Source of the DNA: Myxococcota bacterium
GTDB lineage: Bacteria > Myxococcota_A > UBA9160 > SMWR01
Assembly: GCA_022447545.1 (NCBI GenBank)
Contig: JAKVBI010000005.1
Location: 149,271 to 213,270, forward strand
Length of the DNA stretch: 64,000 nucleotides
Reading direction: 5' to 3'
A model generated the notes under the pieces. The model saw only the letters and a list, made by a program, of their open reading frames with translations, did not search any database and had not been told where the DNA came from. A program made the position numbers and the translations under genes. Below are positions 26,440-37,869 of the stretch, piece by piece (within the stretch, counting starts at the first letter, position 1; each line of letters starts with the position of its first letter).

Positions 26440-27360
26440 GTGGTGGGTAGCGAATCGAGTCTCGACGAACCCTCGCGCTGGGATGTCAGGGCATCTCGAT
26501 TCCTGGGGCTCGTGGGCCGAGACGACCCCGAGACTTTGTCTTCGAAACTCGGGGCCTTCATCACCTTGTTCGTGCTTCACTGCGCGGTCCGTGAGTGGGT
26601 GTCGTTGTACGATGTCCACGGAGACGCACTGCTCAGCCGCGCGCCCGAGAAGGTTCTGCCCCTCGCGATCTGGCTCAGCCTCTGTACCTTGGCCACGCTG
26701 ACCGACCGCTATAGGAATGCAGCGCTCTACGGCCTGTTCATGGGGCTGACCTTCAAACTCGTCGAGCATACCCCCACCTGGTCGAATCACTTCACCGTGG
26801 AGTGGATCACCAGTGTGTTTTTGCTCATGGGTGCGCGGCGCAGCGAAGGGTTTCCAGCGCTGTGTCAGGCGCTCCGCTGGCTGGTCTTCATCGCGCTCTT
26901 CTGGTCCGGCCTGCAGAAGGTTCTTCATGGCACCTATTTTCAGGGCACCTTCCTGGCCTTCGTGGTGGCCAACTCGGACCGCTTCGCGGACTTCTTCGTG
27001 TGGGTCCTGCCGGCCTGGGAGTTCGATGCCGTTCGTTCGACCGCTCTCCCGGGCCCTTACCGGTTCGAGTCCTGGATGGGCTTGGCGATCTCCAATGTCA
27101 CCTGGATTGCTGAAATGTGCTTTTCGTTGCTCCTGCTGACCGAGCGCTTTCGGATGTTGGCCGTGGTCGGTGCGGCGGTTCTGTTGGTGGGGATCGAAAT
27201 CGCTGCTCGCGAACTGATGTTCGGCCTGCTGTTTTTGAACCTGTTGCTCCTCTATCCGCGGCGCGACCTGAACCGGCGTCTGCTGCCGGCCTTCGGGGTC
27301 GCTTATGCGTTGATCCTGTGGAACCGGGTGGGCCTGGTGGATTTCGGGTTGACGAATTGA
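26440..27360 (+). CDS. Polytopic membrane protein of unknown function
   Basis: About 306 residues with 7-8 helices. The start is uncertain: GTG 26440 is taken, and TTG 26419 is possible. The segment WLVFIALFWSGLQKVLHGTYFQGTFLAFVVA resembles membrane proteins of the HTTM/DoxX-like type, but I cannot assign the family. A conserved-looking basic end (YPRRDLNRR) precedes the last helix. Its stop overlaps the start of the next small gene (TTGA), and the pair are likely translated together and may act as a complex. Confidence 0.6.
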   Translation: MVGSESSLDEPSRWDVRASRFLGLVGRDDPETLSSKLGAFITLFVLHCAVREWVSLYDVHGDALLSRAPEKVLPLAIWLSLCTLATLTDRYRNAALYGLFMGLTFKLVEHTPTWSNHFTVEWITSVFLLMGARRSEGFPALCQALRWLVFIALFWSGLQKVLHGTYFQGTFLAFVVANSDRFADFFVWVLPAWEFDAVRSTALPGPYRFESWMGLAISNVTWIAEMCFSLLLLTERFRMLAVVGAAVLLVGIEIAARELMFGLLFLNLLLLYPRRDLNRRLLPAFGVAYALILWNRVGLVDFGLTN

Positions 27361-27773
27361 GTGCCCGCATCCTCACTCGGTTCTACGCAACGGCCATTGC
27401 GGTGTTCCTGGTATGGCCGGCCGTGCAGTGGGGTTTGGTGACCTTTGCCAACGTCGACCCCTGGAAGCTGTGCGGTTTCGCGATGTACGCCATGCAGCAC
27501 CACGTCGAAGTGAAGGTGATCGATCGCAGTGGTGAAGAAGCGAGGGATATCACCCGCGCGTTGATTCCGAGAGCCGGCAAGGCCCGGAAGCATTTTCTGC
27601 GTTATCGCCAGGTGCTGGGGGATCTCGTTTCCCCCGATGAGCTGGCTGAGATGGTCTTCGGCTCCACGGATGCGGATCGGATCTCGGTGGTGGTGATTAC
27701 CTGGCGGCTCGGGCCCCGCTCCTCGACCTTCGAGAGCGAGAGGCGGCAGTACTTCTACCAGCGTCCGGTCTGA
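27357..27773 (+). CDS. Small membrane-anchored partner protein, unknown function
   Basis: A 138-residue protein starting at TTG 27357, inside the stop of the preceding gene. One N-terminal helix (FYATAIAVFLVWPAVQWGL) is followed by the motif NVDPWKLCGFAMYA and a soluble, Arg-rich C-terminal domain. I do not recognise the domain. The overlap points to a stoichiometric partner of the upstream membrane protein. The frame continues far upstream, but that portion is antisense-like and compositionally unconvincing. Confidence 0.5.
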   Translation: MSARILTRFYATAIAVFLVWPAVQWGLVTFANVDPWKLCGFAMYAMQHHVEVKVIDRSGEEARDITRALIPRAGKARKHFLRYRQVLGDLVSPDELAEMVFGSTDADRISVVVITWRLGPRSSTFESERRQYFYQRPV

Positions 27774-27874
27774 AGTTTTCCGTGCGTCCAGGGGGGCAGG
27801 TCGTGAGATTCGGTGTCCAGCCGTCGAGCGGCTCGGGTTAGCATGGTACGGGTCGGGATTCGCCCGGAGGAACC

Positions 27875-29104
27875 ATGAAGCCCCTGGAAGGTCTGCGTGT
27901 ACTCGATCTGACCCGTGTCGTTTCGGGTCCGACTTGTTGCTTCTACCTCGCTGCCCTCGGTGCCGAGGTGATTCGCATCGAGGGACCCGAGGGAGATGTG
28001 ACCTGGCGTGTACCGCCCTTCGTGGGGCCGGACGGTGTACATCGCGGGCCCCGCGGTGAGCAGGACATCCCCCTGAGTCCTCTGCGCCGGGGTCGCGGCA
28101 AGCGCAACGTGGTGCTCGACCTCAAGGAGGAAGAGGGACGCGAGATCTTCCGGCGCCTGGTGGAGAAGTCCGACGCATTGGTGGAGAACTTTCGACCTGG
28201 CGTGCTGGAGTCGTTGGGTATCGACTACCCAGCCCTCGAGGCCATCAACCCGCGCCTGGTCCATTGCAGCATCACCGGTTATGGACACGACGGCCCCTAT
28301 CGGGAGCGTCCCAGCATGGACCTCGTGGTGCAGGCCGTTTCGGGGATCATGTCCAAGACGGGATTTCCCGACGGTCCGCCCACGAAGATCGGTGTGACCA
28401 TCGGCGATCAGGTACCCGGCATCTTCGCCGCGCTGGGCGTCGTTTCTGCCCTACGTCAGCGCGACGCCGAGGGGCGTGGGCAATTCGTCGATGTCGCCAT
28501 GCTCGACTCCCTGATCGCGCTGATGTGGGACGAGCCCATCGACCACTACGCGGATGTGGGGCTGCCCGAGCGGGCGGGCAACAGCGATCCGCGGGGTTCG
28601 CCTATTGGGACCTTCGAGACCACCGACGGCTGGGTGGCCGTGGTGTCCGTGGGGGATGCCCAATGGCAGCGCATGATCGAACTCATCGACCGCCTGGACC
28701 TGATGGAGTTCGCCACCGACCCACGGGGTCGGGGCGACTATCGGGAGACCATCGACGCCGCGCTAGCGGCCTGGACAAAGACGCGCACCAGCGACGAGGT
28801 GGTCGCGGCGCTAACGGGCATCGGCATGGCGTCGGGCAAAGTCCAGCCTGCTGGGGTGGGCAAGACCGACCCTCAGGTGCAGCACCGGAAATCCCTGGCG
28901 CCCTTGCGTCACCCGGATCTCGATGATCCCACCCCGTATTGGGGGCCGGCCCTGCCCATGCGCATGTCGCGCGCCGACCTGAACCCAGCGCCGGCCGAGC
29001 ATCTGGGCCAGAGCACCGACGCCGTGCTGCGTGAAATCCTGGACCTGTCCGACGAGGAGATTGCCGACCTGCGCGCTCGCGGCATCGCGGGTCGGCCTAC
29101 TTAG
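27875..29104 (+). CDS. Family III (CaiB/BaiF) CoA-transferase
   Basis: A 409-residue, single-unit CoA-transferase from ATG 27875 with GGAGG just upstream. The N-terminal GLRVLDLTRVVSGPT, the NVVLDLKEEEGREI segment and VENFRPGVLESLG are family landmarks. The catalytic aspartate lies in GQFVDVAMLDS. The C-terminal piece KTDPQVQHRKSL and ALPMRMS closes the fold. It would transfer CoA between a donor thioester and a free carboxylic acid without ATP. It is convergent with leuA, 26 bases away. Confidence 0.9.
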   Translation: MKPLEGLRVLDLTRVVSGPTCCFYLAALGAEVIRIEGPEGDVTWRVPPFVGPDGVHRGPRGEQDIPLSPLRRGRGKRNVVLDLKEEEGREIFRRLVEKSDALVENFRPGVLESLGIDYPALEAINPRLVHCSITGYGHDGPYRERPSMDLVVQAVSGIMSKTGFPDGPPTKIGVTIGDQVPGIFAALGVVSALRQRDAEGRGQFVDVAMLDSLIALMWDEPIDHYADVGLPERAGNSDPRGSPIGTFETTDGWVAVVSVGDAQWQRMIELIDRLDLMEFATDPRGRGDYRETIDAALAAWTKTRTSDEVVAALTGIGMASGKVQPAGVGKTDPQVQHRKSLAPLRHPDLDDPTPYWGPALPMRMSRADLNPAPAEHLGQSTDAVLREILDLSDEEIADLRARGIAGRPT

Positions 29105-29130
29105 GGCGGGCGGACCCCCGACGCATCGAA

Positions 29131-31192
<2,062 letters not shown>

Positions 31193-32506
31193 ATGACGAC
31201 CGATTCCCCCCGCGGAACTCCCCTGCAGAAATTCGAAGAGGAGGATCTCCCCGGCGGGAGGATTCCCAAGGAGCGGTACACGTCCCACGAATTCGCTCAG
31301 CGGGAATGGGAGCAGATGTGGACGCGGACCTGGCTGTTGGCGGGTCCGGTCTCGGATCTTCCCACCACGGGCAGTTACTTCACCTTCGAGATCGGCGACG
31401 AGTCGATCCTGGTGGTACGGTCGGCAGCCGATCGGATCTCGGCCTTCTACAACGTGTGCCAGCATCGCGCGAGCCGGGTGGTGACGAAGCCCGGTTGTGG
31501 CCATACCGGTGCCTTCGTGTGTCCCTACCACTTGTGGGCCTACGATCTCGACGGGCGCCTGTCGAGAGTGCCTGATCGGGAGGATTTCGGGGCCGGTCTC
31601 GCCGAGGGAACGAGGCTTCCCCAGGTCCGCACGGACACCTGGGGCGGTTTCGTGTTCGTGAATCTGGACCCGGCCGCGGCACCGCTCGAGGAATACCTGG
31701 GCGTGGTTCCCGACCATCTCGACCCCTATGACTTCGAGAACAACTACGCGTTGGCCCAGGACATGACCTTCGAGTGGGAGTGCAACTGGAAGATCGGGGT
31801 CGACGCCTTCAACGAGGTCTACCACGTTCAAGGCATTCATCCGGAGCTGCTCGACATCAGCGACGATGTCGATTGCCCGGTGGACCTGCTGGGTCTACAC
31901 AGCCGTTTCCTGTTCCATGTTCTGCGGCCCAGTCCGCGCTGGACCGACGAGCGGGCCCGACGCGAGGGATATCGGGATCGCCACGAACTCACGGCTCAGG
32001 TGCGCGACATTCTCAAGAACATGGGGGTTGATCCCGACGGTTTCGAGGGCGACATGCGTCACGTGCGCAAGGCCATGATGATGCGCCTGCGCGAGTTGGG
32101 AGGGCAGGGGGGACTCGATTTCTCCCAACTCAACGACGAGCAGCTGTGGATGGACGTCCACTACTTCCTGTTTCCCAACGTCACCTTCAACATCAGTCCG
32201 GGGCACTTCTGGCTGTTCCGGCACCGACCGAATCCGAGGGACCCCAATCGCATGTTCTGGGACTTCCAGGAGTATCAGCGGATTCCGCGTGGAGCTGAGC
32301 GGCCCTCCCGGCCCGAGCACGTGCACGCGGTGTGGGGCGACGGGCGGGAGAATGAAATCCACCTCGCCCTTCGCCAGGACGGGGATGCGGCGGGGCCCCT
32401 GCAGCAGGGCATGCGCTCCCGAGGGTTCGAGGGGCTGGTGCTCGCCCATCAGGAGCGCCGGATCCGGCACTTCCACATGAACCTGGACCGCTACTTGGAA
32501 GGCTGA
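31193..32506 (+). CDS. Rieske-type aromatic-ring-hydroxylating oxygenase, large subunit
   Basis: A 437-residue protein from ATG 31193 with GGAGG six bases upstream. Rieske 2Fe-2S ligands are Cys89, His91, Cys110 and His113 (CQHRAS, CPYHLW). The catalytic domain has the mononuclear iron site EVYHVQGIHPE (His211, His216), with a later Asp in DVHYFLFPN as candidate third ligand. Such oxygenases need a separate reductase or ferredoxin, not found nearby. In this setting the substrate could be aromatic or steroidal; the length and motifs fit a phenylpropionate-dioxygenase-like alpha subunit better than KshA. Confidence 0.88.
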   Translation: MTTDSPRGTPLQKFEEEDLPGGRIPKERYTSHEFAQREWEQMWTRTWLLAGPVSDLPTTGSYFTFEIGDESILVVRSAADRISAFYNVCQHRASRVVTKPGCGHTGAFVCPYHLWAYDLDGRLSRVPDREDFGAGLAEGTRLPQVRTDTWGGFVFVNLDPAAAPLEEYLGVVPDHLDPYDFENNYALAQDMTFEWECNWKIGVDAFNEVYHVQGIHPELLDISDDVDCPVDLLGLHSRFLFHVLRPSPRWTDERARREGYRDRHELTAQVRDILKNMGVDPDGFEGDMRHVRKAMMMRLRELGGQGGLDFSQLNDEQLWMDVHYFLFPNVTFNISPGHFWLFRHRPNPRDPNRMFWDFQEYQRIPRGAERPSRPEHVHAVWGDGRENEIHLALRQDGDAAGPLQQGMRSRGFEGLVLAHQERRIRHFHMNLDRYLEG

Positions 32507-32543
32507 GTCGGCGTCTTCCGGGGTGCCTCTGGGCGCGGGACCG

Positions 32544-33323
32544 TCAGTCCAACTCCGCCACCACCGGCGCGTGGTCCGAGGCCGTCATGCCGTCGACCTT
32601 CTTGCGCCAGTCCCGGTCCACACCGGCCGTGCGAGTTCGGGCCACCAGAGGTTGTGTGGCCAGCAGGAAATCGATGCGAAGTCCCTGTTTCTTGTGGAAG
32701 GCGCCTCCCCGGTAGTCCCACCACGAAAAATCCGCGGCATCGGGGTGGAGGTGGCGGTGGAGGTCTGTCAGCCCCCAGTCGAGCAGGGAGCGGATCCGCG
32801 TTCGCTCAGCGTCGGTGTGGAAGATGTCGCCCTTCATGGCTTCTTCGTTCCAGCTGTCGAGCGGGGTGGGGCAGATGTTGAAGTCGCCGCAGAGCACCAG
32901 TGGTTCGTCCGGTGTGTGCTGCGCCTTCAGGTGCTCGATCAGCGAGTCGAACCACGCCAGTTTGCGTGGGTAGTCGTCGTGCTCGAGGTTCTTGCCGTTG
33001 GGGCAGTAAACGGTCGTGAAGGTCAGGTCGGGCAAGCGAGCCGTCAGCAGACGTGCACCGAAATCGTCCTGGCCGGGCAGGCCCACCTGGGTGGCCTCGA
33101 TCTCCGATTCCAGGGGGACGAGCACCGCAACCCCGTTCCAGCTCTTCTGGCCGTGGGCCACGGCCTGGTAGCCCGCCTCGGCCAGGGCGTCGTGGGGGAA
33201 TTTGTCGTCCGTGAGCTTGAGTTCCTGTAGCCCGACGACATCGGGCTTGCGGTCGGCGAGCCAGGCGAGCACGAATTCGAGCCGGGCCCGCAGCCCGTTG
33301 ATGTTCCAGGTAGCGATTTTCAT
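32544..33323 (-). CDS. xthA: Exodeoxyribonuclease III
   Basis: A 259-residue member of the exonuclease III/AP-endonuclease family, the normal length for XthA. Signature blocks run in order: MKIATWNINGLRARL at the start, GLQELKLTD (metal-binding Glu), CPNGKNLEH, LCGDFNICPTPLDSWNE with the catalytic Asp-Asn pair, SWWDYRGGAFHKKQGLRID, and the terminal SDHAPVVAELD with the catalytic His. It repairs abasic sites and 3'-blocked ends. It is a housekeeping gene, unrelated to the catabolic neighbours and divergent from an enoyl-CoA hydratase. Confidence 0.95.
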   Translation of the reverse strand: MKIATWNINGLRARLEFVLAWLADRKPDVVGLQELKLTDDKFPHDALAEAGYQAVAHGQKSWNGVAVLVPLESEIEATQVGLPGQDDFGARLLTARLPDLTFTTVYCPNGKNLEHDDYPRKLAWFDSLIEHLKAQHTPDEPLVLCGDFNICPTPLDSWNEEAMKGDIFHTDAERTRIRSLLDWGLTDLHRHLHPDAADFSWWDYRGGAFHKKQGLRIDFLLATQPLVARTRTAGVDRDWRKKVDGMTASDHAPVVAELD

Positions 33324-33378
33324 GGCCCCATCCTAGAGCAAATGCACGGCGGTTTCGTCGTGGGGTAAGCTGCCGCCC

Positions 33379-34116
33379 ATGTATGACCACATTCTCTTCG
33401 ACGTGACCGATGGCATCGCGACCATCACCCTCAACCGCCCCGAAGTTCTCAATGCCTACATTCCCGCCATGGGAGAGGACGTTGTCTCCGCCCTGGACCG
33501 GGTCCGGGATGACGATGAAGTCCGGGCGGTCATTCTGACCGGAGCCGGCCGGGGCTTCTGCGCTGGGGTCGACCTCGAGTACATGAAGAACAACCCCTCG
33601 GGTACGGGCTCCAAGATCGGCCAGGAGGCCTTCATTCGGAAGATGCCCCTGGATCTGACCCGCTTTCCGAAGCCTGTGATCGTGGCCATGAATGGTGCCG
33701 CCATCGGTGTGGGGATCACCATGGCGCTGCCCTGCGACATTCGCATTGCGGCCGAGGGCATCAAGATGGGGACCACCTTCACCAAGCTGGGCATCCTGCC
33801 CGGGCTCGGCAGCACTCACTTGTTGCCCCAGATCGTGGGCCTCCCCAAAGCGCTCGAATTGGTGCTCACGGCGCGGGTGATTCGCGCCGAGGAGGCGCTG
33901 GAGATCGGGTTGGTCAACAAGGTCGTTCCCGCCGAGTCGCTCATGGACGAGGCGAGGGCCATGGCGGGCATGGCGGCGCAGTGCAACCCCGCTGCGCTGG
34001 CTCTGGCCAAGCGCGGTCTTCACGAGGGACTTTCTCTGACCGTCGCCGAGGCCATGGAGAACGAACAGGTCCTGGGTGCCGAATTGCGTGAGAGGAACCC
34101 GCGTCCGTTGTCCTGA
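33379..34116 (+). CDS. Enoyl-CoA hydratase/isomerase (crotonase) family protein
   Basis: A 245-residue crotonase. The oxyanion-hole motifs are GRGFCAGVDLEYM and MNGAAIGVGITMALPCDIRIA. In the second catalytic stretch (MGTTFTKLGILPGLGSTHLL) the position where hydratases often carry a Glu before the GxxPG turn is not acidic. Isomerase or hydrolase activity is therefore as likely as hydration. It is followed 36 bases later by an acyl-CoA ligase, so the two may act on the same acyl chain. Confidence 0.85.
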   Translation: MYDHILFDVTDGIATITLNRPEVLNAYIPAMGEDVVSALDRVRDDDEVRAVILTGAGRGFCAGVDLEYMKNNPSGTGSKIGQEAFIRKMPLDLTRFPKPVIVAMNGAAIGVGITMALPCDIRIAAEGIKMGTTFTKLGILPGLGSTHLLPQIVGLPKALELVLTARVIRAEEALEIGLVNKVVPAESLMDEARAMAGMAAQCNPAALALAKRGLHEGLSLTVAEAMENEQVLGAELRERNPRPLS

Positions 34117-34152
34117 TGGCGCTGGCCGTTTCAGGCGGCGACGGGAGACACC

Positions 34153-35661
34153 ATGCTCGATGCCTTCGCTCGCGAACGAGGCACTGAACTCGCCCTCGTC
34201 GACCCGATCCGGCAGCGCAGCTGGGCGGAACTCTATGATCGCTCTCAGCGCATCGCCCATTTGTTGCGCGATGACCTGGGGCTGGTTGCAGGCGACCACG
34301 TAGCGCTGTGTATGCGCAACCGCGTCGAGGCCGTGGAGTTGCTCTGGGGGGCCGTCTACGCCGGAATCTGGATCACACCGATCAACTTCCACCTGGCGCC
34401 GGGCGAGATGGACTACATCGTGGCGGACTCGGGTTCGAAGGTGTTGTTTGCCGACGAGCACGTGCCAGACCTCGATCAGCGGCCAGAGCGCGGCGTGTTG
34501 CGGGTGGGTGACGAACTGGAGGGAGCGCTGGCCGAGGCCTCGGATGCGCCTATGCCCTTAGACGGGCCTGCCGCGGGCAACATGATCTACACCAGTGGGA
34601 CCACCGGACGGCCCAAGGGTGTCAAACGAAGGAGCCCGGCCAGTGTCGAGGCCTGGTTGGAGCGCGGAGCCGCTTCGGGGCGGGCTGTGGGGCTGGATGG
34701 GGTAGGCGCCCATCTCGTGACCGGCCCCCTCTACCACGCCGCTCCGTTGATGTTCTCGGTGTACGATCAACTCAACGGCGCGCCCATCGTGATCATGGCG
34801 GCGTGGGATGAGCAGGCGTGTCTGGACCTGATCGCCGCCCACGACATCGCTCGAACCCACCTCGTGCCCACCATGTTCGTGCGTCTGCTGCGGCTGCCCG
34901 AGGCCGCGCGTGAGGGCTTCGATCCGGCCCCGCTGAAAGTCGTGTTGCACGGCGCTGCGCCCATCTCGGTGCCCGTCAAGCGTCGCATGATCGACTGGTG
35001 GGGGCCCGTGCTCTTCGAGTACTGGGGGGGCACCGAGGGGGGCGTGAATACGCTGATCGACAGCCGCGACTGGCTCGAGCACCCGGGGTCCGTGGGACGG
35101 ACGCTACCGGGGTTCGAGGTGTTCGCGGTGGACGAAGAAGGGCGGCGCCTTGGATCCGACGAGGTCGGGACGCTCTACTGTCACGATACGCGCTTCGACG
35201 AACCCTTTGCCTATCACGGAGATCCCCAGAAGACGGCGGGGGCGTATCTCGAACCCGGTACCTTCACTCTGAGCGACGTGGGCTGTGTGGACGGACGTGG
35301 CTACGTGCACCTGCGTGACCGCGCTTCGAACATGATCATCTCGGGAGGGGTCAATATCTACCCCGCCGAGGTGGAGAAGGCGCTGGGCGAGCACCCCTGG
35401 GTGGCCGATGTCGCGGTCTTCGGCATTCCTGACGATGAGTGGGGCGAACAGGTCAAGGCCGCCGTCGAACTCGTGCCGGGGGTGGACCCGAGCGACACGG
35501 TTGCAGACGAGATTCTGCAGTTCGTCCGCGAGTCGGTGGCGGGTTACAAGGTGCCCCGCAGCGTGGATTTTCACGATGCTCTACCGCGCCAGATCTCGGG
35601 CAAGCTCTTTTTGCGCGAGTTGCGCGAGCCCTACTGGCGCGACCGCGACAAGCGCATCTGA
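34153..35661 (+). CDS. Acyl-CoA synthetase (AMP-forming)
   Basis: A 502-residue ANL-superfamily ligase with GGGAGA before ATG 34153. The P-loop is YTSGTTGRPKGV. Later motifs are FEYWGGTEGG (adenine side), LSDVGCVDGRGYVHLRDRAS (hinge aspartate and arginine) and PRQISGKLFLREL with the catalytic lysine. It activates a carboxylic acid to its CoA ester through an acyl-adenylate. The substrate is unknown; its linkage to a crotonase, a fused ACAD and TesB suggests a branched or cyclic acid. It is convergent with the fused ACAD gene (12 bases). Confidence 0.92.
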   Translation: MLDAFARERGTELALVDPIRQRSWAELYDRSQRIAHLLRDDLGLVAGDHVALCMRNRVEAVELLWGAVYAGIWITPINFHLAPGEMDYIVADSGSKVLFADEHVPDLDQRPERGVLRVGDELEGALAEASDAPMPLDGPAAGNMIYTSGTTGRPKGVKRRSPASVEAWLERGAASGRAVGLDGVGAHLVTGPLYHAAPLMFSVYDQLNGAPIVIMAAWDEQACLDLIAAHDIARTHLVPTMFVRLLRLPEAAREGFDPAPLKVVLHGAAPISVPVKRRMIDWWGPVLFEYWGGTEGGVNTLIDSRDWLEHPGSVGRTLPGFEVFAVDEEGRRLGSDEVGTLYCHDTRFDEPFAYHGDPQKTAGAYLEPGTFTLSDVGCVDGRGYVHLRDRASNMIISGGVNIYPAEVEKALGEHPWVADVAVFGIPDDEWGEQVKAAVELVPGVDPSDTVADEILQFVRESVAGYKVPRSVDFHDALPRQISGKLFLRELREPYWRDRDKRI

Positions 35662-35673
35662 GCGGCGCTGCGC

Positions 35674-37791
35674 CTAGGCACTGACGTCGTCGGGGCGCCA
35701 GATCTGGATCCCGCGCGGCGCATGGCCGGTGCGAACGAGATCTGCGCCCAGCTGTCGGTGAAGTGCCTGACGGCTGCCCAACAGGGCGTCGAGGGTATGG
35801 ATCCGGCGCGAGAAGCGGTGGTGGACGTGCTCCTCGGTGAAACCGATGGCTCCAAAGCACTGAAGGGCTCTTTGGGCCACGGCTCTGCCGGTACGGCCTG
35901 CCAGGGCCTTGACGGCCATTGCCAATTCGACCGCGTCTCCGTCACTCCACTGCTCGAGGGTCGATCGGCACATCTCGGACAGGGCCGATACATCCACCAC
36001 GCTCTCGGCGACGAGGTGCTGAATGGCCTGGAAGCGCGCGATGGGTTGGCCGAACTGCTCGCGCTCCTGGGTGTGGGCCGACGAGGTTTCGAGTAGGGCG
36101 CGCGATGCGCCCAGCATGTCGAAGGACGCGGCGATACGCGCCAGGGTCAGGGCCCGGGCGGCCGCATCCGCATCCAACTCGATTCGTTGCTCGTCGGTTC
36201 CGACGATGCGCACGCCGCTGATGAGGTCCGAGTCCATGGCGTAGCTCGGCGCGGCCTCCACGGCGTCGGCGGCGAGTACCCGCACCTCGTTTCCAGCGTC
36301 GTGAATCACGAGATGGGTGGTGTCTGCATCGAGCCCGCACACCAGCAGGAAAGGGTCGTCGCCGGCGCTGGGCGGTGAGATCGCGTAGGCGAGGCTCGCG
36401 GCGTCGACCTTCAGGGTCTCAGCCACGGCTGCGTTGGCCACAGCAGCCAGAGCCGGACTGGTGCGTACCCGGCTGCCCAGTCCCTCGAACCAGGCCCCAA
36501 AGGCGGTGCGTCCGAAGGCGTCCTCGGGCGAGGCCGCGAAGGCGAACCAGTCGAGCCCATCCAGAGCTTCTCGTGTCTGTTCGGTTTTCTCGAGGGCATC
36601 TCCCACGCTCTGGCGCACCACCTCGAGCTCTTCGTCGGCTTCGCCGGCGGGTGCTGCGCGATTTCCCTCCACCATCAGCCGTGCGATCACGTTGAGCTGG
36701 ATCTGCCGCGAGCCTCCGTAGATGCTCGAGGCACGTGAGTACAGGTAATCGTCCTGCCAGGTCTGGGCGTTCTCGCAGCTTCCAAGGTCGAGCTCTGGCG
36801 ACAGGACTTCCCGAGCGGCTTCATAGAAGTACTGCTCGGTGTCGATCACCATGACTTTGGTCACCGACGATTCCGGGCCGGGTGCCTCGCCGCGAGCCAG
36901 GATCTCCATCACTGCACGGGAGCGGCAGCGAAGCGCCAACAGCCGCACCAGGCAATCGCCGAGCAACTCGGTGTGCTCCGACGCATTGGGGGTGGCTGCC
37001 AGTCGCTCGAGTCGGGGCAGGATCTCGCATTGGCGCAGCCAGGCGTAGTTGCCGCGCTCACCGGCCAGAATGTGCATGGCCACCGCCCAGCCCTCGCCCT
37101 CGGCGCCCACGCGGTTGCTTTCGGGGACCACCACGCCGTCGAAGAAGACCTCGGCGAGTTCCTCTTCACCGGTGGGTTGCGGGATGGGGCCGACGGTGAG
37201 TCCCGGCGTCGTCAAGTCGACAACGAAGGCCGTCAGGCCCCGGTGTCGGTCTTCGGTGGTTCCGGTGCGGGCCAGAAACAAACAGTGGGTGGCCCACTTG
37301 GCCCAGCTCGTCCAGATCTTGTGCCCATCGATGCGATAACCGCCATCTACGGCCTGGGCGCGCGTGCGCAGCGAAGCCAGATCTGACCCGGAGGTGGGCT
37401 CCGAGAACCCCTGGCACCAGAGTGTGTCTCCCCGCAAGGTCGCCAGGAACAGCTCGCCGATCAGCTCGGGGCTCGCGTAGCGCTCGAGGGCCGGCGGAAG
37501 AATGTCCAGGTGCTCGAAGTGGTGGCGCGGCGGATACCCGTTGATTTCGAGCAGATCCACGATCAACCCACGGTGGAGCACCGTCCCGCCTCGGCCGCCG
37601 GTCTTTTCCGACCAGCCGTAGAGGGTCCACCCGGCATCAAAGAGCTCGCGCTGGAGTTGACCCAGCAATTCGACCTTGCCGCCGAAATCGTGGGGGAGCT
37701 GTTTGAAGCGGGCGTGTTCATCACGTTTTTCGTCGAGCCAGCTCTGAAAAGCCTGGGCCAGCTCAGGGAGGGGAGGGGCATTTCCAATCAT
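35674..37791 (-). CDS. Fused alpha-beta acyl-CoA dehydrogenase
   Basis: A 705-residue protein. ATG 37791 has GAGG upstream; a TTG at 37818 is less likely. The N-terminal half (1-380) is an alpha-type ACAD: LWCQGFSEPTSGSDLASLRT is present, REQFG is absent, and the YEGT glutamate is replaced (IYGGSRQIQLN). The C-terminal half (about 400-705) is beta-type: degenerate first domains, then the FAD motif EREQFGQPIARFQAIQHLVA and CFGAIGFTEEH. The two halves match, in order, the separate alpha and beta genes elsewhere in this window. The chain therefore looks like a covalent version of a ChsE-type heteromer. It would introduce a double bond into an acyl-CoA. Confidence 0.87.
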   Translation of the reverse strand: MIGNAPPLPELAQAFQSWLDEKRDEHARFKQLPHDFGGKVELLGQLQRELFDAGWTLYGWSEKTGGRGGTVLHRGLIVDLLEINGYPPRHHFEHLDILPPALERYASPELIGELFLATLRGDTLWCQGFSEPTSGSDLASLRTRAQAVDGGYRIDGHKIWTSWAKWATHCLFLARTGTTEDRHRGLTAFVVDLTTPGLTVGPIPQPTGEEELAEVFFDGVVVPESNRVGAEGEGWAVAMHILAGERGNYAWLRQCEILPRLERLAATPNASEHTELLGDCLVRLLALRCRSRAVMEILARGEAPGPESSVTKVMVIDTEQYFYEAAREVLSPELDLGSCENAQTWQDDYLYSRASSIYGGSRQIQLNVIARLMVEGNRAAPAGEADEELEVVRQSVGDALEKTEQTREALDGLDWFAFAASPEDAFGRTAFGAWFEGLGSRVRTSPALAAVANAAVAETLKVDAASLAYAISPPSAGDDPFLLVCGLDADTTHLVIHDAGNEVRVLAADAVEAAPSYAMDSDLISGVRIVGTDEQRIELDADAAARALTLARIAASFDMLGASRALLETSSAHTQEREQFGQPIARFQAIQHLVAESVVDVSALSEMCRSTLEQWSDGDAVELAMAVKALAGRTGRAVAQRALQCFGAIGFTEEHVHHRFSRRIHTLDALLGSRQALHRQLGADLVRTGHAPRGIQIWRPDDVSA

Positions 37792-37869
37792 CTCAGCCTC
37801 ATTCTGGGGGGGGGGCAATACCGGCGCCGTTTCGTTCCGGTTGCACCCTACGTTTCAAGCTCGTTGGCG

